Origin: Pelargonium nanum
Lineage: Eukaryota > Streptophyta > Magnoliopsida > Geraniales > Geraniaceae
Length of the DNA stretch: 46,982 bases
Assembly (NCBI GenBank): GCA_036897485.1
Contig: JAYMTF010000186.1
Coordinates: 1 to 46,982, forward strand
Direction of reading: 5' to 3'
Shown piece after piece: positions 1-10,682 of this stretch. Below the pieces are notes generated by a model that had not been told where the DNA came from, did no database searches, and worked only from the letters and a program-made list of their open reading frames with translations. The translations under genes were made by a program, and so were the position numbers. Every line of letters starts with the position of its first letter. The first letter of the stretch is position 1.

Positions 1-1689
1 TCGTTTCGGGTCGGGTCGGATTCAAAGCTCTGTATAGCCGTGGTCAAGGTTTAACTTCAAGTCGAAGCAAATCAAAGGCTTCTGCAATTGCAAATATGTA
101 ACTAAATTCATTGAAATTCATATCTTCAGATGAGAATCATATATTATATTCTTTTATTAATTAGAAATGTTGGATAAAATGAATAACATTTTTGCTTCTT
201 GGAATTTGAATGTTGAATTTGGTATGTAGAACTTATTAGATTTGGTTCCAATGGTGTTTCTCTCTTATTATTTGTTTATCTCCATGTTAAATATGAATAA
301 TAATTTAGTTTTCATCATACATAATTCTCAATCTTTAACCACTTTCGATTGTGTGACATTAGTTCAATGATTAGTTCTCAACTTAAATACGATTGTGTAA
401 CAAATATTATTGGCCGGTAGGGATCTTTGATGTACCATTATGCATTCTACTCTTGGCAAAAACAAAAGTATTGAAACCTATAGTCATTTATATAGTGAAT
501 GTTAAACATCAAGATTCAAGAACTCTTTTTCTAAATGATCAAGAGTTAGTTAGAGGACATCAAAGAACTTGTGGAGTGGAATAACTACAAGGTCACTACT
601 CACTAGCTCTAAGCCTTGCTCTATGACATCCAATTGCATTCTGAAATGGTCCGATTTAGGCACTGTATGTATGTCATTGAGCTGGCCCATTCTTTTCATG
701 ATGGATTTCTATATGAAGCCCAACTACATTGTGAAGGGTCCAATATTGGTAGAGGTATTTGTGCTGCTGTGAACATAGTTGTGTTTCCACAGTAAAATAT
801 GTATATTTAAAGTTGAGATCGGGTCATATTTAGTATGAGTCAATCTTTCAATATTATTTCTTGTTTTTCAAAAGGAAAACAAAATTTCAATTAAGATAAA
901 ATAATTTGAAATTTGATATGATTTGATGCTATTTAATTATCAACAAGAACAACTAAAAAGACAAATTTGTCATTAAGATTCTCAAAAAATAACTCATGTG
1001 ACCAAAACTCTTGACAAAATTCCTGTATAGTTGAAATGTCTGGAAGGATGGACCAACTTCTCTGCTAACCAAACAACAGTGTGCTTGTATGTGTATGCAC
1101 ATTTTGATATCTATGCCTCTCCAACAAGCCCTCATGAAACCTATTGTTTGATTCTGTTGACTCTCTTTTTTCTTTCTTCTTTTTGCGCCCCTAATGGCTA
1201 ATGAGCTTCAATATTAAAGATGGATGGAGTTATTTGACTAAGTCAATTCTAACCATTAATTTAATGCCTTAATGTGTACAGTATTGAATATTCTTAAACA
1301 TAAGTAAGTTTGGAAATCCCATTAACAATGCAAATTTTCTAAACATTGTAGTAAACAAATAGGACAGGATAAGGACCTGTTGGCCCATTTGACCCATTTT
1401 GCCTTGCACTTCACAATAAAACTTGCCCTCTCTACTACCTCCAACAATTAGAAAGTGCAAAACAAAGTAGCATATACCAAACCAAATCAATCTATTTACA
1501 AAAACAAGAAAATCCTAGTTTTCAGCTCCCTCTCACAACAAGACTCACCTCACCATCTCACCAACTCTTCTTACTTCCGATACTTCCAACCCAACCGTCC
1601 CTCGCTTCCTCCGCCTTCTCTTCTCTATATCTTCTCTTCCTCTATCTCCACACTCTCTGATCCAACTTCAACTCCAAATCCTCTCCACC
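1..1689. other. Intergenic region and kelch-gene leader
   Basis: I see no convincing gene here; the open frames are short and resemble nothing I recognise. The first 60 bases hold a CGGGTCGGGTCGGATTC stretch like the GGGTTCGGG-type repeats found elsewhere in the window. The last 200 bases before position 1690 are strongly CT-rich with CTCTATATCTTC near 1621, as expected of a plant promoter and 5' leader for the kelch gene. Confidence 0.6.
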
Positions 1690-2772
1690 ATGGGCTCACT
1701 CTCTTCCCCCCCTCCCCCCCTCGCCAACCGCCGCATTTACGCCACGTTTTGCACCAAAGAACCGTCCCCGAACCCGAACATATCCAACTGGATAGAGTGC
1801 TACGACCCTTCGCATAACGAATGGTGTCGCGTTAGCCGGATCCCGGGGTTGCTCGAAAACCAAGTGCTCAAGGGCTTTTCCATGGTTTCTTTAGGTGACT
1901 TCATCATCATCATCGGCGGGCGGCTTTGCCAGAAGATCTTGACTCATAACGATCGAGACGATGTCATAGAAGTTGACTTAGAGGTCTTACCTTGGGTGCT
2001 ACGTTACAATGTATCCGAAGACTCGTGGTCTAATTGTGCCCCGCTCAACATCCCAAGATTCGACTTCGCGTGCGTTGTGCATGACGACAAGATCTGCGTG
2101 GCAGGTGGACAGTCCACGCTGGCAGGTGGGAGAGGGATATCCTCCACTGAAGTGTATGACATGGCCCTCAACGAGTGGAAGGCCCTTCCCGACATGAACA
2201 TGTTGAGATACAAGTGTGTGGGGGTGACGTGGCAAGGGAAGATCCACGTTGTCGGGGGGTTCGCGGAGAGAGTGGACAAAGACGGAGAGCTGAGGTGGAA
2301 CACGATGGAGAGAAGCTCTGCGGAGATATATGATCCGGAACGTGCCACGTGGGATCTTATGGTGGGGATGTGGCAGCTCGATGTGCCACCTAACCAAATA
2401 GTGGCGGTGGAGGGGAAGCTGTTTAGCTCCGGCGATTGCTTAAATGCTTGGAAAGGTCACATTGAGTGTTACGATGGGAAGCTGTGGAATATAGTTGACG
2501 GGTCGTATTTACAGACCATGTCGTCGCCGACAACGTTGGAGGAGTGGTCACCTGGGAACCAACGTGTGTACCTTACGATGGCGCCAATTGGGACTGACTT
2601 GTACTTTTTGGCTGGTTAACGAATGCCAGGGGGGACGTCGAGAATGAAGTCGTTTATCCACGTGTTCGACACGTCGGAAAATAGTAAAGGTTGGACGAGA
2701 TATGAGCCGACAATAGAGGAGGGAGAGAAACAGCTGTGCAGCCACTGCTGCGTGGTTGCGCAAGTGTCGTGA
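1690..2772 (+). pseudogene. Kelch-repeat (galactose oxidase-like) protein with an in-frame premature stop
   Basis: Single-exon gene for a kelch beta-propeller protein, a fold that usually acts as a protein-binding platform, often in F-box ubiquitin ligases. No F-box is visible, so this is a kelch-only type. Kelch signatures include IIIIGGRL, ICVAGGQST followed by STEVYDMALNEW, and IHVVGGFAE followed by SSAEIYDPERATW. The ATG at 1690 sits in a good context (CACCATGG) after a CT-rich leader. The frame reaches TAA at 2617-2619 after 309 codons (FLAG-stop), then continues in the same frame as RMPGG through CSHCCVVAQVS to TGA at 2770-2772. That tail looks like the normal end of the family (FLAGYRM...CSHCCVV, from memory), so a Tyr codon probably became TAA. 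It may be a natural nonsense allele, a sequencing error, or a tolerated truncation of about 50 residues. Identity as a kelch protein is sure; functional status is not. Confidence 0.8.
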
Positions 2773-3092
2773 ATTATATATGGAGTACCGAGCTATATGG
2801 TTGAAGCTTGGGAAACAGTTTCTATAGTTTCGTTCTCTGTGAGAAAAAAAGAAAAAAGAAAAGAGTTTACTTGTGAAACATTAGTTAATATACAACTAAA
2901 TTCATTATGTTAGTGCAAATCTTTCGTACTTTTTCGTCCTTAATCATTTGGGTTACATTAATAATTTTAATTATGCAATTGATTGTGTGTTCTACAGTTG
3001 GTATGAGATTTGACTTTTAACAAAAAAAATGTGATTAGCGAGAAATTTTGAGAGGAATATATAATCTCTCATCAAACGTACGTGGCTACGAA

Positions 3093-3120
3093 TTAGTGAG
3101 GGATTGTAGTCCCTCGCTAA
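3093..3120. repeat. Short inverted repeat (hairpin)
   Basis: TTAGTGAGGGA at 3093-3103 pairs with TCCCTCGCTAA at 3110-3120 across a six-base loop, with one G-T type mismatch. A related TTAGCGAG word lies at about 3034. It looks like the core of a small foldback element. Confidence 0.55.
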
Positions 3121-3512
3121 TACAACTCCCAAAAATTTTTAGTGAGAAAATGGAAAAAATAGTTCTGCGAGATATTTTTTTCACTGCTTATTCGCAATGT
3201 TTGTGAGGAACATTTGTTCGCTAGACTAGCAAATTTTGCGAGAGCAAGCAATTGGAGAAGACGAGTGTGGACCCATATACGGCTCGAACCTCTGGGTAAC
3301 AAGTGTCACTGTTAGCGTGCTTACAAGCATTGTCACTGGCACAGCCTTAGTTGTTGATATTAATTTTCTTAATTCTTAATTTTTTCATAATAAAAATAAG
3401 AACACTCATTTTAAGACTAGAAAATAAATATTAGTAGAAAGTAAAAACATACAGGTAATATTATATGAATTGAGGAGGTGAGTGAACCTACCCAAGTGAG
3501 TGATGTTGTATA

Positions 3513-3523
3513 CATATATAATC
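3513..3523 (+). promoter_or_regulatory. Likely TATA box of the small membrane protein gene
   Basis: CATATATAATC lies about 300 bases before the ATG at 3817 and is followed by a CT-rich leader. Position and sequence fit a plant TATA box, but the transcription start is not visible. Confidence 0.4.
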
Positions 3524-3816
3524 GAAAGGGCTCTGTTTTCAACCTTGAAAACTCACATTCCAAGGCTCCTCTACCCTACTTTCACTTTCATTTCTCTCTC
3601 TCAAACTCGCCTTTTCTTTGTTTATGTTTTTCAAGCACCACTCTTGTTTCTCTTTCGGAAGCCATAGCCATAGCCACAGCCAAGATTTGACCACAGAACA
3701 AGCACCATGAAAATCTGCCGAAGCAGCTGCAACTTTGGTCTCCATCGTTTATAGAGTGCAAGAGCAAAAGTCTTTCTTTTTAAACAGTCAACTAGTTCGT
3801 TTCATCACAGAAATTA

Positions 3817-6556
3817 ATGGGAGGCCATGAAGATAGGTCGTGGGGAATAGCAGCAACGCCCATTGTCGCTCCGGTGCTGAATAATGCGGAGAGAGACGAG
3901 CACTGGAGACACTTCGACAACTCTGTCAATGCGGTGTCGTTTGGCTTCGTCGCCACCGCCATCCTCATCTCAATGTTCCTCATCATGGCCATCTTCGAAA
4001 GGTTTCTCCGCCCCAGATCACACCCTCCCGGCGGCCGCCACCACCGCCACCTCGACCTCGAGTCCCAGATGGTCTTCACCGGCAAGCTTGACTACCCATC
4101 TCCCAAAGTATGCTCTGTTTCTCTCTGTTTCTTCACATTATGTTCACTGTTTCTTGAACCAAAAACACAACCCAACTCTGAAATTTACTTCCTTTTTGCG
4201 TTTACTCTGTGGTTTTAGGTTCTTTCATTTGTGGGTTAATGGAAAAATCTGCAAAAATGGAAATCAGAAACAGAACCCCCATTTTTGTTATGCTCTGTTC
4301 ACTTTTTTGTGTCTTTTACTCTTTTCTTTTTCTTTTTTCTGTTACCTCCAGAAATGGCAATGAGTATACCCTGTCATCATGATTGTGACTCTTCCTTTAC
4401 TTTCTTCCTCTCTGTAATTATAGCTTATTTTGACTGGTCACTATTTTGCCAAATTTACATTTTACATGTAAATTTTCCCCTAACTAAACATTTTCTTTTG
4501 TAATATTTAAGACCTACATTACACAAAAATTCATATGTCAATTGTCAAACTCACAGTAGTGAAACACCATTGATCCAAAATGCACAAATGTTATCAGAAT
4601 AAAGGATAAAGAACTTTGGAATATGTATTAGTGCTAACCAAAGAAGTATTTGATCTTTTTAATTAGTGCTAATTGTAGATTTAATTTAACTTGTCATCAT
4701 AATGATAACACATGCATATCCCATGTGTATACAGTATATATATTTGGTGATGATGGTTAGGTTCTTAGGTTGATCTTTGCAACATTTAAGATTTTAGGTG
4801 TCATTAAGAGTTGGTGGCTTGATTTATGGACAGTTCATGATTAATAAAAGCCTAATTATTCATAATCCCCATGGAATGTGACTGTGTTTGTTTGGAGTTT
4901 CTGTAGTGGGTCTCATTATGTATTGTTGCGTTGTTATTAATAATATTGTAGTAGTTGTTGTTGTTATGCGGTAAATATAATATTACATCGGCACCTTAAC
5001 GCAACCTTATTTGATTATGAATTCATAATCTTGGAATAATGGCACTCTCAGTGTTTTAATAAAGTGATAATACTTATAGTATCATGTCTTCTTTTCTTTC
5101 TTTTTTTGCTTAAATTTGTAATGTTCTTGCTTTTCGTTATGTTCACCTAATTTATCTATCATCATCGTGCTCATTTTATTTTGTCTCGCGAAGTTCTATA
5201 TCGTTTGTTATCTTCTGTTTTCTCATTTTCTGCGTTTCTTAATTTGTTTCCTCAAAATTATTATACAGTAAATGACAAGTTTCATATACTGGTTTTGTAC
5301 CCATATGTATACATAAAACTAGTTAGAGAAACATACAACTAATGGCTTGTCTGAATCTATATGTCATTCGCATGTGTACCAAAAGATCATGCATTAGTTT
5401 CTTTAGGATTACTAAGAAACAGCACAGGCTGATCATATTGTTTGACTGTCACATGATTCCTCAATAATCATGTCAGCCCAACCGATCACATGAAATTAGT
5501 ATTAACGACAGCGGTCCAGATTTTATGCTATGGTTGCTTGTTGCTTAAGAAGCAAGTGCATCACTTTTTTCAACAGTTCACCAGCTTAGCTGCTCTTAAT
5601 TGTGAATTTTTTTAATCATCAACTTAGCAAACCTTGACAATTGACTCTTGTATATTGTCAGCTAGTAGCATTGGTCTTGCACATTTTTCAACTCCTATGT
5701 TGTCGTTTCCATGGATAGATTCTTGATTCATGATAAGAGATTTTATATAATCTCTAGACGGGTTTTGTTGAAGTAGGTATTGGGTTCTTGCTGATAAGGA
5801 ATAATTCTTATTTCTACCTCGATCCTCCACTACTGTTTCTTGTCCTATTCTTGTATCCTAAACTGTTAAAAGCAAGCTACGCCTAGTTACCTACCTTTGT
5901 TAGTCATAGAATTTACATTACTGAGTGTGCATTTGGTAGCAAAGTCTTTGCATCTCCATGCATCTATTGCCACATACCAACTCGTATCACATAAATTGCC
6001 TTCTCTTAACTTTTTTCAGTGATCATATAGCTTTTCTGATGCAAAGTTGGCATCAAAATAACTATTACTTTACTGGCAGCATAATCTATGATTTACATGT
6101 ACTTGTCCTCAAATCTTCAATATTCCTTTTCAAATGACCAATGAATTGGAGTGGGTGATTTGTGCATGTTTATATAAAGCTCTAGAATCTGGATTGACTA
6201 GTGGATTACTATATTAGTGAAAAAAGGAGTCATTGCCTGTTTTCACAATATGCTATCTGTTGATTTACCTGTTTATAGTATTGTTGAGATTTTCTTGTAG
6301 ATGTGTATCGTTTTGATTGTATGGTTGGTCTTATAGTTGATTAATTTTTCTTGATTTGTTCCTGCAGATGACAGTTTACGCAAGAGGTGTATCAGTCTTG
6401 ATGCCTGGTGAGGAAGTGCCTACCTTCATTGCACACCCTACTCCTGCACCTGCACCTGCACCTGCACCGTGTCCTCCAGAGCGCATCTCGTGGCCCCTCC
6501 ATCAACATAACCAGTATAGAGATCATCTTCCTTCTTCAAGCTTGGATCAAAGTTAA
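3817..6556 (+). CDS. Small single-pass membrane protein, two exons (plant-specific, function unknown)
   Basis: Exons 3817-4107 and 6368-6556 (stop included) give 159 aa. The 2260-base intron begins GTATGC and ends CCTGCAG, joining codon AAA to ATG in phase 0 (PSPK|MTVYARG). Residues 1-36 are polar and charged. Residues about 40-60 (SFGFVATAILISMFLIMAIF) form one hydrophobic helix, followed by a basic His/Arg-rich stretch (RPRSHPPGGRHHRHLD). Exon 2 carries MTVYARGVSVLMPGEEVPTF, a block I recall from plant proteins annotated only as hypothetical, then a run of Pro-Ala dipeptides encoded by repeated CACCTG units (about 6441-6470), then CPPERISWP. No catalytic motif is visible. Exon 2 itself opens with ATG, so a short product from a downstream promoter is possible but unsupported. 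The splice model is confident; function is unknown. Confidence 0.82.
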
Positions 6557-7772
6557 AATCTAACATCACCCAGAAGAATAAATTCATAGTCAAACACATT
6601 GATTGGGGTTTTCCAAAATACCACCATCTGTGCACCTTAGACATAGAACCACATGGAGCAACAAAATGAGGCCCAAACAGAGAGATATGTGCATTTTTTT
6701 GTGTAATGTGTATATTGGTATTTGATGGAGTGCAGCAAGTAGGCTTTGCCTCTGAACTTTTTGTTTAGAGCCTCTTTGATCTATCTATGCTTTGAGGTTC
6801 ATATTCTACTGAATGAATATGAAACCTTAATTTACAGTTAGAGACATTACTTTGTTGTCCCTTTGAGTACAGGTTCCAATTTTCATGTCAAGAATTGGGA
6901 CCCTAATCAATCAACACTGTCCAAGTTCCTACTCACCAGCTTCTACAACCTAAACAGGAAGTTTCTTGACTTGGTGTATGGTCAAACACCAAGGAGACAG
7001 TACATTACTGGCCTTTGGAAGACAAATTCACTCCTTTTTCCAGGACAACAATGAAATTGCAACAAGTCATCACATTTGAGCTTCATACATTAAATTGTTA
7101 GGATGGATATTTGGTTCATATTGTCAGTATCAAAATTAAAGAATCTAAGTCAAAACTGGAAGATGTTTCAAGGAAATCATTGTAGCAAAGATGAAACTGA
7201 CCCTTTACTTGAGCCCTTTTCTTGGACATTCTGACCATCACTTTCTCAACAAGAGTCCAATATTTTCCTGGCATGCAAACAGAAGTTAGGAAAAATGACA
7301 TCCCAAGAAATTTCCTTACAACTGTAATGAGCCAAATTGCAAGAATCATAAATTCCATGTCCTTGAGTTGGAGTAGACAAAAGTGTGTGCATGTCCACAG
7401 CAGCAGCTCCAAGGAAATGAAAACAAGCCTCTTGTCCTCCTACCCAAGAAAAGGAAGAGAAGACAAGAAAATAGAAGGTACCTAATTCCTAGGTACATTT
7501 CCATTTTGCCCATCCCTAAACACATGTTATGTTACCAATCTCAATATATCACCAGAAACTAAAAAATTCCCACTATATGATCATGAAAGAAGATAAACAA
7601 GGAGGTGATTTCTTAACATACATTCAACAATAAAACATTCTTTATGATATCAATTCCAAGCTTTTTCATTTGTTCAATCCAAATTTGTAAAATTTATCAT
7701 TTAGATATATTGAACATAAAGCATAATTAACAGACAAATTAGACATTTCAAGAGTAGATTCAAACCCAAAAT
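6557..7772. other. Intergenic region between convergent genes
   Basis: This holds the 3' end of the membrane protein gene and, from the right, that of the MGCC gene. Open frames near 6863-7054 and 7116-7485 look like no family I know and lack a coding signature. No repeat family stands out. Confidence 0.5.
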
Positions 7773-8669
7773 TTACAGAAAGATAAAGCATTCCAGTGAA
7801 ACTTGCGGATTTTCAAGAGACTCATTCCCCTGCTCCTGTGAAACGACACCGTTTGGACTCTCTTCCTTCTTGCTCTGGCTCTGTCTTTCCACAGCACCAA
7901 CATTCTGCGACCTGCCACCGGCTTTTCCAGTTTGCTTCATTGGGCTTCTCCCCGTGCCTCCTCGACCCCCACCACCGGCCGCTCTTGTAACCGGTGACCT
8001 CGACCGCCGTCCAGATCCCTCTCCAGGATCTCGCCGGACCCCACTGTACCCTGCATTCTGCTGCCAAGTCCTCGACTGCGCCGCCGCGCGAGCTGACCTC
8101 GCCGCAACCTGTCCTCTCTTCTCCGGTGACGGATCGGTCCTTCTCGCTGGCGACTTCGGGACCCGCTCCCCGGCGTAGGGGCGCTTCCTGGGGATCTTCG
8201 CCGGAGATCGGCTGATCCTCTGAGCTACCTCGCTGCTGGGCTTGCTCACGACCTCGTCGTCCCTCTTCTCCGTGAAAGTCGTGGCCGTGGAGAAGCTCTC
8301 GCTGACGCTGCACATCTCGGAGACCTGAGAGTGAGACACCTCCGAAAGGCTACACATTTCCGAAACCTGGGACCGAGACACCTCCTGAACTACCTCCTCT
8401 AGCTTCTCAGCTTGAAGCTTCGCTTCGATTTTCTCTTCCCCAATAACGGGCATTTTGTGGGTCTGGTCGTCGGCTTCTGGGAGGAGCTTGGGAAGAGAAA
8501 TTTCGGAGAGGACTTCTTTGACATACTCGTGTTCGAGGGAAGGAGGTGGGGCTCGGTCGTCGACGGCGGATCCGGCTGTCGGCGGCTTGGGGTGGAGGTT
8601 GGGGCCGTCGTACGGAGGATGTGGGGGTGGTGCAGCTCTAACGGCGGGGGTGCTGAAGCAGCAACCCAT
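7773..8669 (-). CDS. MGCC-type putatively myristoylated basic Ser/Arg/Pro-rich protein
   Basis: Single exon, 298 aa. I chose the ATG at 8669 because it gives MGCCFSTPAV, an N-myristoylation signal (Gly2) with adjacent Cys3/Cys4 suited to palmitoylation. The open frame continues upstream only as low-complexity leader. This start predicts attachment to the plasma membrane. The N-terminal third is Pro-rich. The middle has an acidic, coiled-coil-like part (EEKIEAKLQAEKLEEVVQEV) and two tandem copies of a 14-residue unit (SRSQVSEMCSLSEV / SHSQVSEMCSVSES). The second half is strongly basic and Ser/Arg/Gly-rich with several SPA/SPE/SPV/SPM sites that could be phosphorylated. It ends ENPQVSLECFIFL, a tail I recall as conserved in plant homologues, which argues that the frame is complete. 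I know no established function. The antisense open frames over this GC-rich gene are shadows. Confidence 0.8.
   Translation of the reverse strand: MGCCFSTPAVRAAPPPHPPYDGPNLHPKPPTAGSAVDDRAPPPSLEHEYVKEVLSEISLPKLLPEADDQTHKMPVIGEEKIEAKLQAEKLEEVVQEVSRSQVSEMCSLSEVSHSQVSEMCSVSESFSTATTFTEKRDDEVVSKPSSEVAQRISRSPAKIPRKRPYAGERVPKSPARRTDPSPEKRGQVAARSARAAAQSRTWQQNAGYSGVRRDPGEGSGRRSRSPVTRAAGGGGRGGTGRSPMKQTGKAGGRSQNVGAVERQSQSKKEESPNGVVSQEQGNESLENPQVSLECFIFL
8287..8376 (-). repeat. In-gene tandem duplication (about 42-base unit, two copies)
   Basis: On the minus strand the MGCC gene encodes two adjacent near-identical 14-residue units, each with the core SQVSEMCS. At DNA level the two copies share roughly 42 bases with several substitutions, so the duplication is not very recent. 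Edges are approximate. Confidence 0.65.
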
Positions 8670-10682
8670 TTGGATTTGGAGCGTGAAAGTGAAGATTTTG
8701 ATTAGAAAGAGCAGTGGTGGTGTGGAGGAGAAAATTGCATGGTGGGGTTTTTGAAAACTTGGAAGCTCCAAAAAGTAGAAATGTAGTGTTTGGAGTGTTT
8801 TGGCGGCTGGATTGTGGTGGTTGCAGCCTTGCAGGTGGAGATGTGGAAAGGTGAAGGAGAAAACAGAGAATGGCTGTGTATGTTTTAGGGGCAATGAGCA
8901 GTAGCAAAGAACCAAGCTGTATATGTATATATATAATATGTGTATGAGACCTGTGAGTTGCCTAAAGAGATGTTTCCGCACATTTATGATCAATGCGGTA
9001 TGGTATGGCTTTAAATTTATGGCCTAGGATTTAGGTCATGTTTCATTCTTTAATTTAATTTCAGACTATTATTGTCACATTTATTATATAAATAATTGTT
9101 ACTTAAGCAAAGAATTTTATTTAAAATGCTCTTTACAATAGTGAAATTTCGATTGAATTCCTTAAAAAAAATTAAAATAAGTATCACAATGGATGAATTT
9201 GAATTAAAATGAGATCCATTTTAGAGGGAGAGAATGGAGCTTGTAAAAGCCTCCACCGTTTTAGGTAATGCACATATTAGTGTCCAAATAAAGCAAGACA
9301 TTGTGGTGGTGGTCTAGTGAGGCAGGATCTTGAAGGCCTCTTGCGTGAGCCAAGTGTTGTGGAGCTCCTTGTGGGAGTCTTGATGCTTCTAGGGGAAGCT
9401 TAGTTTGATGGTCTTCCTTGGACTCTTTGGTGCTCCTTGTGGGAGCTAAGTGTTGGATCACCCAGAGTTGGGTCTTTCAAGACCGAATGTTCCAAAGTTG
9501 AGACTTTCGCGTTGAGTTCTTCATAGTATCTCACTAACTCATGCGGAGAGCATTGTTCGGATGCGGGGTGCATTGAATGACTGGACGGGAGAGATTAGTG
9601 TGCACGTTTTAGGAGGTTGTGTGTCATGTCATGTTCGTGTGGTCAGTCGATCATGTGCAATTTCAAATTTGCAGCATTTTTTAGTGATTTTCTTGTTTTC
9701 TTTTTACCAATGGTCGATGTAATGAAGTTTTGAGAACCCAATATTTCACTATCATCAAGAATATATATTTTTGAAAACTAGTTTTTGGTGTAGTGATGGA
9801 TGCAATACTAGCATCTCGAAAAACCATTCTCTTTACTGCAGTAACATGAACGAAGTAAAGAAGATAATTTAAATGACAGGGCAAACAGATATATGGAGAA
9901 AATTTGGATACCCATACCCAAAGACAAAAGGAGACAGATTGGATGTATGATGATTGAAGATTGAGCCTACATGACCAATCACAAATTTGCAAAACCTTCT
10001 TTGCTGGGGGTGGGAGCCTTGGCACAACTCAAATGTTTGACCCACACCACACCACACCACATTGCTGCTTTGCAAATGCAAGTGGAGCCATCTAATCCAT
10101 TTTCTTGTATATTTTATTGAAGATGGGGTCTTTGTAACATTAACACAAAATCAAGGATGGCAAGGAAAACTTGGAAGCATGGAAGTCCCACTGCAATTAT
10201 TTGAGAACTGTGTGTGTTTAATATGAAACTGAAAACCCAACAGAGAGAATCCCAATACTACTGTGGTGTCCACACTGGACCACACTCCTTATTGGCTATT
10301 GCAACATTAACACAGACTAGAGATTGTGTTTTTAGCACCAAACTGCTATCAAAATTAAATGTGATATGGGACCATCAATGTAACAATAGCTGCCAACCAG
10401 TGAAACTGTATGAACACATAGAATGGAAAGTCATCAAATGTTTATTGGCTTCATTATTGTTCCAAGAAAAAGCAGTTACAGAAAGAGACCTCAATGAAAG
10501 GCAGCCAAAGAATAATTACAACAAATTAGATATACAGATGTAACATAGTACAATCAACATTATGATTGGGTAATATAAAATAAAACAGAAAAGCTTGCTT
10601 GCTTGCTCCAATTGAGCTTCAGCCGACTAATGTGCTTATGACGTCGTAGAAAAGGGGGACACATGAAGAAAAATATCATTCC
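8670..10682. other. Intergenic region between two minus-strand genes
   Basis: No gene is seen. 8670-9000 is the leader and promoter of the MGCC gene. A more GC-balanced stretch at about 9270-9640 repeats GCTCCTTGTGGGAG twice (near 9363 and 9431) and could be a decayed mobile fragment, but I cannot classify it. A short (ACCAC)n run lies near 10041-10061. The right part is the 3' flank of LIP1. Confidence 0.45.
8925..8940 (-). promoter_or_regulatory. Likely TATA box of the MGCC gene
   Basis: The minus strand reads CATATTATATATATAC about 260 bases before the ATG at 8669. It is a strong TATA-type element in the right place for this gene. Confidence 0.45.

Larger units (their letters stand above)
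2773..3816. other. Intergenic spacer with a hairpin-rich repeat
   Basis: No gene is seen. The stretch around 3030-3250 repeats the words TTAGCGAG, TTAGTGAGG and TCGCTAA in both orientations and holds a near-perfect hairpin at 3093-3120, so it may be a decayed MITE. The last 300 bases form the promoter and CT-rich leader of the small membrane protein gene. Confidence 0.5.

Noticed and set aside
393-772. Possible small genes in the first kilobase
   Set aside because: Short, overlapping and without recognisable motifs or splice partners.
1999-2397. Minus-strand frames inside the kelch gene
   Set aside because: Shadow frames over a GC-richer exon; the plus strand has clear kelch motifs.
3270-3330. 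tRNA-like GGCTCGAACCTCTGG text
   Set aside because: It resembles a T-arm by chance, but no acceptor stem, D-arm or anticodon arm can be folded around it.
7822-8313. Other frames over the MGCC gene on both strands
   Set aside because: Low-complexity Arg/Gly/Ser translations caused by GC-rich text; the MGCC frame has conserved ends.
9261-9640. GC-balanced stretch as a possible gene or known transposon
   Set aside because: No long frame, no inverted ends and no family words that I recognise; left as unclassified spacer.
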